From positions 1 to 63,992 of the forward strand of contig VGZI01000011.1 of assembly GCA_016872605.1 (NCBI GenBank): DNA of 63,992 bases, in the 5' to 3' direction. Each line of letters opens with the position of its first letter. The stretch's first letter is position 1. The notes under the pieces were generated by a model. It was not told the origin of the DNA and made no database searches. It was given only the letters and a program-made list of their open reading frames with translations. This DNA is from Planctomycetota bacterium (GTDB taxonomy: Bacteria; Planctomycetota; Planctomycetia; Gemmatales; Gemmataceae). The translations under genes and the position numbers were made by a program. Of the stretch, positions 52,025-59,440 are shown one piece after another.

Positions 52025-52402
52025 TTAGTTGACAAAACGCTTCCATTCGAGTTTGCCGACGGCGCCGAAATTGATTAGCGCTCCGACGCGCATCTTAGTT
52101 GCCTTGAGCTGATTAAACAACTGAGCCTCGTCAACCGGCGTGAGGTGCTTCTCCGCCTTCAATTCGACCGCAATGCAATCGTAACAGATGAAGTCGGCTA
52201 CATAGTACTTTTCTAATACTCGTCCTTTATAGTGGATATGCAGTTTCGGCTGAGGTATGTGCGGTATATTGCGATCAGTCAACTCGATCGACATTGCTTC
52301 CTGATACGCTGCCTCTAAGAAGCCTGGTCCCAACTCTCGGTGTACCTCAATGGTGGCGCCGATGACGGCGTATGCCTCGTCTTGGTAGATCAAATCGGTC
52401 AT
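52025..52402 (-). CDS. GxxExxY protein
   Basis: 125 residues from ATG 52402. The name-giving motif GPGFLEAAY is near residue 25; KLHIHYKGRVLEKYYVADFI and AVELKAEKHLTPVDEAQLFNQLKAT form the PD-(D/E)XK-like core (D, E-x-K), and GALINFGAVGKLEWKRFV ends it. The family is a putative nuclease of unknown role, in planctomycetes often scattered between repeats. Here it is bracketed by direct copies of family L and sits between an ABC ATPase gene and a large membrane protein gene of the same strand, which suggests insertion of a cassette. Confidence 0.92.
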   Translation of the reverse strand: MTDLIYQDEAYAVIGATIEVHRELGPGFLEAAYQEAMSIELTDRNIPHIPQPKLHIHYKGRVLEKYYVADFICYDCIAVELKAEKHLTPVDEAQLFNQLKATKMRVGALINFGAVGKLEWKRFVN

Positions 52403-52429
52403 GACCACGCCCCCAAATACAAGTGAATC

Positions 52430-52549
52430 ATCCACGAAGGAACACGAAGGACACGAAGAGAAGTCAGCGCTTTTATTTTTTCCACGTCGGCTTGGCTTCG
52501 CTCATTCCTATTCCCTCACTCTTCGTGCCCTTCGCGGCCCTTCGTGGAT
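52430..52549. repeat. Inverted repeat with CACGAAGG units (family L)
   Basis: 31-bp arms 52430-52460 (ATCCACGAAGGAACACGAAG, GACACGAAGAG) and 52519-52549, with about four mismatches and a 58-base loop. Arms are built from 10-base tandem units. It fills the gap between the GxxExxY gene and the stop (52552) of the large membrane protein gene. Confidence 0.8.
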
Positions 52550-52551
52550 AC

Positions 52552-54963
52552 TTACTCCTTCGCCGGATGCACCGGGAGAAGCGCGCGGATGTAGGTCTCT
52601 TGGTTCAAGTCGCCGAGCAACTCAGGCCGAGTTTTACCCGGCTCGGGCAAGTCGCCCAGCCAGAGCTTCGTGGGCAAAGGGGTGTTGGCGTCTGTTGTCA
52701 GTGCCTCGCCCTTACCCGATAGGGAGCGCACGCGCGCGAACAGAATCGCCTCGCGCACGCCACGATGTCCCTGCACGTCGCGACGCTCCGCCCGCAGGCG
52801 CCAACCCAGGTCCAGCGGACGCAATAAATGGTTGCGCAAGCTATGTTGCGTGTCGATCTTCTCGTGAAACAGGATCGTCTTGACCAGTGCCGCCGGGTCA
52901 GCCTTCCACGCGCGCGGCTCGGCATCGACGAGCTGCTTACTGGGATCGCCCCAGTTTTTGATGTCTTCGTCGGCCGATGCCAGAAGCGTGAGGGCCGGCG
53001 GCGCCGCTCGCGGCTTGATGCTCTTGAGCCCGTCGGCGAGGGGGTAGCAGCGATCGTCGTAAATAATCCAGGCATCGATGAGGTCGACGGCCAGGTGATT
53101 GGCCAGCGTGCCCGACAGTTTGACATCTTGGCCACGCACTTGTTTTCGATGGTAAGTAAGATTGGCGGTAAACGGAGGCGTTTTCACACGGCGTTCCCAC
53201 GAAGCGCCGAAGGCCTTGGTCGTCCATACCGGGATCGGCACGCGTTCCAGACCTGAGGCGTCCTCGCGAAATCCGTAAGGGTTCCGAAAGAAGCCGGATG
53301 AACCGGAGCGCCGCATGGCATAGGGCCCGCCGCTTGGCCGGCCGAGCCAGGCCAACAGATCAACGCTCCCGGCCTTATCCGCTTTCTCTCCCCAGAATTC
53401 AGAGTTCGGTTCCAGGCCGATCGTATAGTTCTGAATGCGTGGGCTGAGGATGGTGAAGTAGCTGTGCCCAAAGGCGTAGACTGCCTTTTCATTCGTCCGC
53501 AAGTCAAAATCCACGATGTCGATCTTGTTGATCTTTTGATCGTGTCCCTTCAGCGCGTAGGCCGCAAAGTAGGCGAGAACGCTGATCGAGAGGACGACGA
53601 CGGGGAACGTGATCCACGTCCACTCGAGGCGATTGAAGGCGTACTTGAGCAGAACATAGTCGAGCGGACCGACGATCAGGATGTAGAGCAATATGAAGAG
53701 GGCTACGTGCTGAAAGGGGATGATAGCGACATCGAAGTCATCGAGTTTGCCCACCAGGTCGGTGGCGAGGTCGTTGGTCTCGCTGCGGCGAGCGGCGCCG
53801 ATTCCGCCTGGTTCGTCAACCTTCGACGCGGCCTTGGGGCCGAGCCGTTGCACGAGAGTTTGCAGGAATTTCTCGCGGCCCTCCCAGCGAGTGAACGCGG
53901 CATCGTCGAACGAAAACGGGAAATAAACAATCTGTCCGAGGCCATATCGAACGCGTGTGATCAGCGGGCGGTCCTCCTTTTCGCTTCCGCTCGTGACCAG
54001 AACATCCCAAAGACCTTCCGGCGTATTGCCGTCGTCGAGTCGGGCCAAGGGAATCACGTCCTCTTGCTGGGTTCTGGGGTTGATGAACTGAAATGCTTTG
54101 TCGGAGCCGCCCCAGTTGGCAACATACGGCAGGCTCGTCAATGCCGGACCGGTGCCATCGCGCGGCGGCGCCACCGGAATCGGCGGATTCCACACGCCGG
54201 AGCGAAGAAGGTCGGCCACCGCGTCTTGTTGCGCCGGAGCGATCGGCACGATGAGGCGCCCGCCGCGGCGCACCCATTGTGCGATGGCGCCGAGCCGTTT
54301 CGGATCGTTGCTGAGCTTCGTCAAGAAATCGCGGTTGGACGTCGCCAGGAAAAGTAAGTCGACGCTGTCGTAACCGAACCACGCCTCGGGCAAGCGCCTC
54401 TTCTTGTTCTCGAACGCGACATGGCGAATGCGTTCATGCAGATCGTCGCGGTCCTCAGCTTTCTTGTCGAGCTTCTCGACCGCCTTTCGCAGTTCGAGGA
54501 ACGGCGCGCCAATAGTCAAGTAGAGGAACGCATCCACGTCGAGCGACAGAAAATGTTCGATCGTGCGCTGCGCCCGCTCGCGGCGATCCTGATACAGCAA
54601 GACACGGACCTCCGTGCTGCTGCGCCCCATGCGGCCCGTCTTCACATAGCCCATTACCGTGACGGTTTCGAGCGGCTTGACAGCGATCGGAACGCGGATG
54701 CGCGTGCCGACGTCTTCGCTATCGACCGTTTCGATCTGAAGGTAGGGAGCCTCCGTGCCGGCGCGGGCGTCGATGCCCTCGGACCCGCCGAACACATCGA
54801 CGTAGACCGGCGTCCAAAGACCGACCTTGTAGGCCGACTGTTCTTCCTTGTGTTGCGAATGAAAACCGACTTGAACCTTTGTGATATCGGGAGGCTTGAC
54901 CTGCCCAAGCGTGTGCGTTGGCAGGCAGAATACCAAGATCGCTATCGCAAGGGCCGATCGCAT
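52552..54963 (-). CDS. Large planctomycete membrane protein with secreted domains
   Basis: 803 residues from ATG 54963 (AGGAAGG upstream). Signal peptide MRSALAIAILVFCLPTHTLG; a beta-rich domain to about 130; a Rossmann/GATase-like region to about 380 (DLLFLATSNRDFLTKL; AIAQWVRRGGRLIVPIAP; RYGLGQIVYFPFSFDD); transmembrane helices near 420-480 (VALFILLYILIVGPLDYVLL; WITFPVVVLSISVLAYFAAY); then a C-terminal beta-rich domain. The WVRRGGRLI and GLGQ-x-x-Y patterns occur in GldG-like and DUF4350-type proteins. Function unknown; it may work with the ABC ATPase downstream. Confidence 0.75.
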   Translation of the reverse strand: MRSALAIAILVFCLPTHTLGQVKPPDITKVQVGFHSQHKEEQSAYKVGLWTPVYVDVFGGSEGIDARAGTEAPYLQIETVDSEDVGTRIRVPIAVKPLETVTVMGYVKTGRMGRSSTEVRVLLYQDRRERAQRTIEHFLSLDVDAFLYLTIGAPFLELRKAVEKLDKKAEDRDDLHERIRHVAFENKKRRLPEAWFGYDSVDLLFLATSNRDFLTKLSNDPKRLGAIAQWVRRGGRLIVPIAPAQQDAVADLLRSGVWNPPIPVAPPRDGTGPALTSLPYVANWGGSDKAFQFINPRTQQEDVIPLARLDDGNTPEGLWDVLVTSGSEKEDRPLITRVRYGLGQIVYFPFSFDDAAFTRWEGREKFLQTLVQRLGPKAASKVDEPGGIGAARRSETNDLATDLVGKLDDFDVAIIPFQHVALFILLYILIVGPLDYVLLKYAFNRLEWTWITFPVVVLSISVLAYFAAYALKGHDQKINKIDIVDFDLRTNEKAVYAFGHSYFTILSPRIQNYTIGLEPNSEFWGEKADKAGSVDLLAWLGRPSGGPYAMRRSGSSGFFRNPYGFREDASGLERVPIPVWTTKAFGASWERRVKTPPFTANLTYHRKQVRGQDVKLSGTLANHLAVDLIDAWIIYDDRCYPLADGLKSIKPRAAPPALTLLASADEDIKNWGDPSKQLVDAEPRAWKADPAALVKTILFHEKIDTQHSLRNHLLRPLDLGWRLRAERRDVQGHRGVREAILFARVRSLSGKGEALTTDANTPLPTKLWLGDLPEPGKTRPELLGDLNQETYIRALLPVHPAKE

Positions 54964-55021
54964 CGTTGCCTTCCTGTCGTGATCCCGTCGCTTGCGCTCC
55001 GGGCTGGTAGGAACACGTTTC

Positions 55022-55321
55022 CTAGGGCTTCTCGTCGCGGGCGCATTGGCATGGGCTTTGGCCACATCCGGGGCAGCCGGCGCCGTACTTGGCGGCGATC
55101 GCTTTCTCCAGGTCGACGCCGCTGATGTTCGCGAGCGTCGCCAGCCAGGCGAGCACATCGGCAAACTCAAGGAGTTTCTCCTGCGGCCTGCCGCTGCGTA
55201 GCGCCGTCGCCAATTCGCCGACCTCCTGCATGAACCACATGAAAGTCCCCTCGACGCCCCGGCTTGCGTCCTTGTCGCCGTAGGTGTCGCGGATCAGTTG
55301 TTGCAGTTCGGGCAGAGTCAT
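55022..55321 (-). CDS. MazG-like nucleotide pyrophosphohydrolase
   Basis: 99 residues. MazG/all-alpha NTP pyrophosphatase fold: WFMQEVGELATALRSG (E-x-x-E-like metal site), KLLEFADVLAWLATLANISG (E-x-x-D). It ends with a Cys-rich tail CPGCGQSPCQC that could bind a metal and is not part of the usual fold. Cleans up non-canonical NTPs in the cytosol. Its stop lies 58 bases before the large membrane protein start, on the same strand. Confidence 0.87.
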   Translation of the reverse strand: MTLPELQQLIRDTYGDKDASRGVEGTFMWFMQEVGELATALRSGRPQEKLLEFADVLAWLATLANISGVDLEKAIAAKYGAGCPGCGQSPCQCARDEKP

Positions 55322-55333
55322 TGATTGTCCTCG

Positions 55334-55365
55334 TTAGCGCCCGCATGGCGCCGCGCGAGCGCTAA
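55334..55365. repeat. Intergenic palindrome, family E
   Basis: TTAGCGC (55334-55340) and GCGCTAA (55359-55365) enclosing CCGCATGGCGCCGCGCGA; like 23193-23228. It lies 12 bases upstream of the MazG start. Confidence 0.6.
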
Positions 55366-55388
55366 GGCGAGCAGCAGGACTTGACTTA

Positions 55389-55416
55389 CCTCCCTCTCCC
55401 GGAGGGGGGAGGGGAG
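55389..55416. repeat. Pyrimidine/purine hairpin (CCTCCCTCTCC / GGAGGGGGGAGG)
   Basis: Imperfect hairpin of a pyrimidine tract followed by its purine complement between MazG and the TPR gene; no T-tract, so a terminator role is uncertain. Confidence 0.5.
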
Positions 55417-55456
55417 GAAAAGACTTGCCGCTCGCCTGAACGAATTCCGGAAATCG

Positions 55457-58093
55457 TCACCGATCAAAGACTTTTCGCAGCCGATCCGCCTCTTCATTTC
55501 TGTTCAGCGCCGTTAGCGATGCCAGGATCACGCGTTGACATTCGCCGTCCAACACATCGATTTCCAGGCCCATACGGGCAAATCGCGCGGCTTCCTCGTG
55601 TTTGCCGAGATCGAAGTAATGTTTGGCCAACGTGCGGCGCGAGCCGAGATCGTCGGTGTCCATGCGCGTCACTTCTTCCGCGATTTCGATCAGCTTGTCC
55701 TTCTGCCCGGTTTTCGAATAAAGCTTGGCGAGGGTCCCGACGAGCGTCGGGTCGTGCGGGTCGATTTTGCGCGCCTTTTCGCAGGTCGTGATGGCTTGCT
55801 CGTGCTTCATCGTGTCGACTTGCAGTTTGATCAGCAACTTGAGCGGCTTGGTGTCTTTCAAGTCTTCCAGCGATTCGAGGAGCGAGATGGCTCGACTTGG
55901 GTTTTTGTCATCGAGGTACAGCAGCGCCTTGACGTAGGCCGCCCCGGGATGCCGTGGCATGTCGTCGAGGATCTTGTTGACGATCTCCTTGGCGTCCTTC
56001 TTCTTGCCGATGAAGTAGTTCTTCTCGGCGAGCATGGCGCCGATCTCGGGATCGGCGGGGTTCTTGGCGTGAGCTTCACGCAGTTGCTTGAGCGTCATTT
56101 CTTTAGGCAAAGCGCCGGCGGGGTTGTTCTTCACTCGCTCGGCGAGGAAGGCGCGGTAGCCCTTCTCGAACGCGTCCTTCTTCACGCCCACGGCTTTTTC
56201 GAGGGCCGGGCCGGTGTCGAGGCCGTCCTGGAACGCCGCAAGCATCTTGCCGATCGACTTCTCGCCGTGCGTCTTGGTCAGGTACTCGACGTAGAGCAGG
56301 CTCTGGAGATAAGCTTGTTGCCATTGCAACGGCGACCGCGGGCGGATGAAGCCGAGCAGAATGTTGTCGAGGTTGAGTAAATCGTTGTTCGCGACCTTGT
56401 CCGCCAGAAGCGCGTGCCAAGTCGGCGGAATGTTCGGCCCTTCGTAGCGGACCGCGAGCCCTTCGGTGAACCAGTGCGGGACCTTGCCCTTGGTCTGCTC
56501 CAGATTGAAGACGTGCACCAGTTCGTGCCGAATCACTCGGTTCCAATTGAACGGCTTCGTGATCACTTTCGACGTATCGCGCGGCGAAACCATCGCGACT
56601 AGCGGCCCCGTACAGGCGCCGATCGTATGCAGATCCGGCACCGCGACGACTCGGCCGCTGAACATCTCGTGTTTCATGAAAACCTGAATCTGAAATGGTC
56701 CCTTCGGGCGATAGTCGAACTGGTCGGCGAGTTCCTTATAAGTGTTTTCGAGATAGACCGCCATGAAGTTCGCCAAAACGGTATCGTTTTTCTTGTCGTA
56801 GCGGATGATGAAGTGCTCGGTCTTGAGACTTTCGTAGGTTTCGAGGTGATCGAGCACCTTGAGCGAGTTGAAAACGCGAACGTTGAACTTGTCGGCGTCA
56901 AACGCTTTCTCGAGTGTTGCCTTCGCTTCTTCTTCCTTGGCCATTCGCATGTAGAGCATGCCGAGACCGGTCTGGGCTTCGGGCAGCTTGGGCTGCATCT
57001 CGATCGCTTGCATGTAGTACTTTTCGGCCTGCTCGTGCAGCTTGCGTTGTTCCAAGAGATGAGCCAAATCGGTAAGGAAGGTGTAGCACTTGGGATTGTT
57101 CTTCTGGGCCGTCTTGACGAGGCTCTGGAAGTCGTCCTTTTTCTCAAGCATGAAATAGCACGCGGCGAGGCGGGCCAGGGCGGCTTCATCGCGCGGATTG
57201 ACGTCACGCGCCTTCTCGAGCGTCTTGAGAACCGTGTCGATCTCGCCGCTAAACCAGTGTAGATCGGCCTTCAAGCACAGGGCCGGTAGGTAGCGCGGGT
57301 TCACCTTGAGCGCCTGCTCGGCGTAACGCTCGACATCCTTGAACTCCATGCCGGCGGCGGCCATCTGGCCCTTGCACACCAGCACCTCGGCGGCGCGCGG
57401 GTTGATCGTCATCGCCTTCTCGAATGCCTTGAACGCCGCCGGTTTGTTGTGCTTCTCCATGAACAGCCGGCCGGCTTCGTATTCGCCCGGCCAATACATC
57501 TTGTCGGCGCTCGACGCGGCACGAAAGTAGTTGTCGATCACCGTCTGAAATTCAGCCGACAAGTGCCGATAGCGAGCACGCTCCAGCCCGGCCAGGCCCG
57601 TCAACCGCAGATCGTCCGGATCGGTGATGTTGAGTCGATTGGAGGCGCGGACGAACCAAAGGAACTCCGTGTCCGCCTTGTCGAGATCGCCGCGATCACG
57701 ATGGACTTGCGCGAGCACCCAATGGGCGAGGAATTGATCGGCATTCTCCTTGATGGCCGCCTCGGCGTTTTTCTCGGCTTCCTCGAATCGACCGCGCAGA
57801 TAGTGAAGTTCGCCGAGCCGGGCCAGCAACGCGGGATTCGTCGGCTGGTCCTTGAGCAGATTCGTGACGGCGCTCTGCGCCTTGTCGTATTCTCCCTGGC
57901 TTTCTAGGGCGCGGCTCAAACCGAGCGTGGCGGGCAGTCGATTGGCCGCGTCCTTGGCGAGCCCTTCGTAAAGCGCACGGGCTTCCGCGTAGTTGCCTTC
58001 GAGCCATTCCAGGCGGGCTTGCTTGAGCTTGTCTTGTGCGCCGGCGAAGGAGGCCGAGATCAAGCATAATATCAAGCTGGCAAAGACGCGCAT
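55457..58093 (-). CDS. TPR protein with embedded MA-type metallopeptidase domain
   Basis: 878 residues from ATG 58093 (MRVFASLILCLISASFAGAQ, a signal peptide); the upstream extension is palindrome 58109-58169 read as protein. About ten TPR units (residues 25-410 and 690-870) with ARLEWLEGNYAEARALYEGL, NPALLARLGELHYLRGRFEEAE and similar. Between them lies a gluzincin domain with HELVH at 523-527 and WFTEGLAVRYEG supplying the third ligand (Glu), of the peptidase MA/DUF1570 kind. Secreted or periplasmic; target unknown. Similar TPR-MA fusions are frequent in planctomycetes. The start faces fabI across 258 bases. Confidence 0.88.
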   Translation of the reverse strand: MRVFASLILCLISASFAGAQDKLKQARLEWLEGNYAEARALYEGLAKDAANRLPATLGLSRALESQGEYDKAQSAVTNLLKDQPTNPALLARLGELHYLRGRFEEAEKNAEAAIKENADQFLAHWVLAQVHRDRGDLDKADTEFLWFVRASNRLNITDPDDLRLTGLAGLERARYRHLSAEFQTVIDNYFRAASSADKMYWPGEYEAGRLFMEKHNKPAAFKAFEKAMTINPRAAEVLVCKGQMAAAGMEFKDVERYAEQALKVNPRYLPALCLKADLHWFSGEIDTVLKTLEKARDVNPRDEAALARLAACYFMLEKKDDFQSLVKTAQKNNPKCYTFLTDLAHLLEQRKLHEQAEKYYMQAIEMQPKLPEAQTGLGMLYMRMAKEEEAKATLEKAFDADKFNVRVFNSLKVLDHLETYESLKTEHFIIRYDKKNDTVLANFMAVYLENTYKELADQFDYRPKGPFQIQVFMKHEMFSGRVVAVPDLHTIGACTGPLVAMVSPRDTSKVITKPFNWNRVIRHELVHVFNLEQTKGKVPHWFTEGLAVRYEGPNIPPTWHALLADKVANNDLLNLDNILLGFIRPRSPLQWQQAYLQSLLYVEYLTKTHGEKSIGKMLAAFQDGLDTGPALEKAVGVKKDAFEKGYRAFLAERVKNNPAGALPKEMTLKQLREAHAKNPADPEIGAMLAEKNYFIGKKKDAKEIVNKILDDMPRHPGAAYVKALLYLDDKNPSRAISLLESLEDLKDTKPLKLLIKLQVDTMKHEQAITTCEKARKIDPHDPTLVGTLAKLYSKTGQKDKLIEIAEEVTRMDTDDLGSRRTLAKHYFDLGKHEEAARFARMGLEIDVLDGECQRVILASLTALNRNEEADRLRKVFDR

Positions 58094-58108
58094 GGTGAGT
58101 CCGATATT

Positions 58109-58169
58109 GTTTCGCCGCTCGCCTTTGGCGAGCGCGGTCACCGCGCTCGCCAAAGGCGAGCGGCGAAAC
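58109..58169. repeat. Intergenic palindrome, family B, perfect
   Basis: 29-bp perfect arms 58109-58137 and 58141-58169 (GTTTCGCCGCTCGCCTTTGG... and complement), 3-base loop. It is in the divergent gap between the TPR gene and fabI, so it is a leader of both, not a terminator. Confidence 0.9.
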
Positions 58170-58272
58170 GGGTTCCGATTCCTTAGCATTCACGATAGTC
58201 GGAGCGGCGGCAAAACGCAAGAATCGCCCGCGTTCTCTTGTCCGATTTTTCCCCTTTTGGTAGACCACTTCT

Positions 58273-58330
58273 GTGGGGCACGTTTCCAACGTGCCACGCA
58301 TCAACGAGGCACGTTGGAAACGTGCCCCAC
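58273..58330. repeat. Intergenic palindrome, family G (GTGGGGCACGTTTCC), perfect
   Basis: 23-bp perfect arms 58273-58295 and 58308-58330, 12-base loop; the arm contains CACGTTTCCAACGTG, itself near-palindromic. It lies 21 bases before the fabI start codon and includes no Shine-Dalgarno. Related copy at 61649-61705. Confidence 0.9.
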
Positions 58331-58351
58331 GGCTCAACTCTAGAGGAAATC

Positions 58352-59245
58352 ATGATACCACTCGACCTTAGTGGCAAACTGGCGGAGGTCGCCGGCGTCG
58401 GCGATGACCGCGGATTCGCCTGGCATATCGCCAAGGCCCTCAACGCCGCCGGCGCACGCCTCGTCTTCGCGACTCATCCGCGCTTGGTCAATGTCGTCGG
58501 CAACATCCTCGAACGCGATCTGGACAAAGAATCACGCGCCTTGCCCTATGGCGCCGGCGAGTTGAAAGTTGACAAAGTGCTGCCCTGTGATGTCAGCTAC
58601 GACACCATGGCCGATGTCGACGAAAAAACGCTCAATGACAAGCGTTTCTCCAAGCATGGCGATTACAGCATCCAGGGGCTGGTCAGTTCGATCTCCAAGG
58701 ACTATCAGGGCGTGGATATCTTCGTGCACAGCATCGCCTTCAGCCCGGAGATCAAGAATCGCGCCATCGACACGACCCGCAGGGCTTATTTGACAGCTCT
58801 CAGCGTCAGTTCGTATTCGTTGACGGCGATGCTCAAGGCGCTACAGCCATTGATGGAGAATCGGCCCGGCGGCGCGTCGGCCATCGCGCTGAGCTACTTG
58901 GGCGGCGACCGCGTGGTGCCTCACTACGGCGGCGGCATGTCGACCGCCAAGGCGGCGCTGCAGATCGACGCCAAGCAACTCGCCAGCAACCTGGGACCGA
59001 AGAACATCCGAGTCAACATCATCTCGGCCGGGCCCTACGCCTCGCGGGCGGCGTCGGCGATCGGCGACATCGACGAGATGGTCAATCACGCCGCCGCCTG
59101 TTCACCGTTGCCGCGCGCTATTTCGCCCGACGAAGTCGCCAACACCGCCGCGTTCTTGTGCAGCCCGCTGGCGTCGGCGATCACCGGCCATGTCCTCTAC
59201 GTCGATTGTGGCTACAACGTGATGGGGATATTCCCAAAAGGGTGA
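58352..59245 (+). CDS. fabI: Enoyl-[acyl-carrier-protein] reductase (plant-like FabI)
   Basis: 297 residues from ATG 58352 (AGAGGAAAT upstream). Cofactor loop EVAGVGDDRGFAWHIAKAL, HSIAFSPEI, SVSSYSLTAMLKAL, ALSYLGGDRVVPHYGGGMSTAKAAL with the catalytic Tyr and Lys eight residues apart, and IISAGPYASRAASAIGDIDEM. Glycine-rich HYGGGMSTAKAAL matches the plant/chlamydial ENR subgroup (YGGGMSSAKAAL) rather than E. coli FabI. It reduces trans-2-enoyl-ACP in fatty acid elongation. Single-gene unit framed by palindromes. Confidence 0.93.
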   Translation: MIPLDLSGKLAEVAGVGDDRGFAWHIAKALNAAGARLVFATHPRLVNVVGNILERDLDKESRALPYGAGELKVDKVLPCDVSYDTMADVDEKTLNDKRFSKHGDYSIQGLVSSISKDYQGVDIFVHSIAFSPEIKNRAIDTTRRAYLTALSVSSYSLTAMLKALQPLMENRPGGASAIALSYLGGDRVVPHYGGGMSTAKAALQIDAKQLASNLGPKNIRVNIISAGPYASRAASAIGDIDEMVNHAAACSPLPRAISPDEVANTAAFLCSPLASAITGHVLYVDCGYNVMGIFPKG

Positions 59246-59256
59246 GCGAAGCTTGT

Positions 59257-59402
59257 GTTTAGCGCTCGCACGGGGCTTTGCACAAAAACCCCCAAGTGGG
59301 GCCAGGCTTTCTAGCCTGGCCTTCCCAACTTTGTAATTTGGACAGGCTGGAAAGCCTGTCCCCACGTTTTTGTGCAAAGCCCTCGCACGGCGCCAAGCGA
59401 AC
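59257..59402. repeat. Family E palindrome split by a mobile palindrome
   Basis: Outer arms GTTTAGCGC (59257-59265) and GCGCCAAGC (59390-59398). Between them a copy of CTCGCACGG occurs on each side (59265-59273 and 59382-59390) of the inserted element 59274-59381. Deleting the insert and one copy restores a compact family E palindrome. Confidence 0.75.
59274..59381. mobile_element. 108-bp MITE-like element with 16-bp TIRs and 9-bp target duplication
   Basis: Perfect terminal inverted repeats GGCTTTGCACAAAAAC (59274-59289) and GTTTTTGTGCAAAGCC (59366-59381), flanked exactly by a 9-bp direct repeat CTCGCACGG. Interior arms 59297-59322 and 59340-59365 are a family F palindrome (CAGGCTTTCTAGCCTG). 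It has no coding capacity, so it would need a transposase in trans. It lies between fabI and the DUF1549/1553 gene. Confidence 0.8.
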
Positions 59403-59440
59403 GGTAAACGTAAACACGAGGCTGCCCACTGGGGCATTCC

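Noticed and set aside
50705..52078. 457-residue plus-strand frame across hicB, the ABC gene and part of GxxExxY
   Set aside because: It spans several unrelated minus-strand genes, so it is a shadow.
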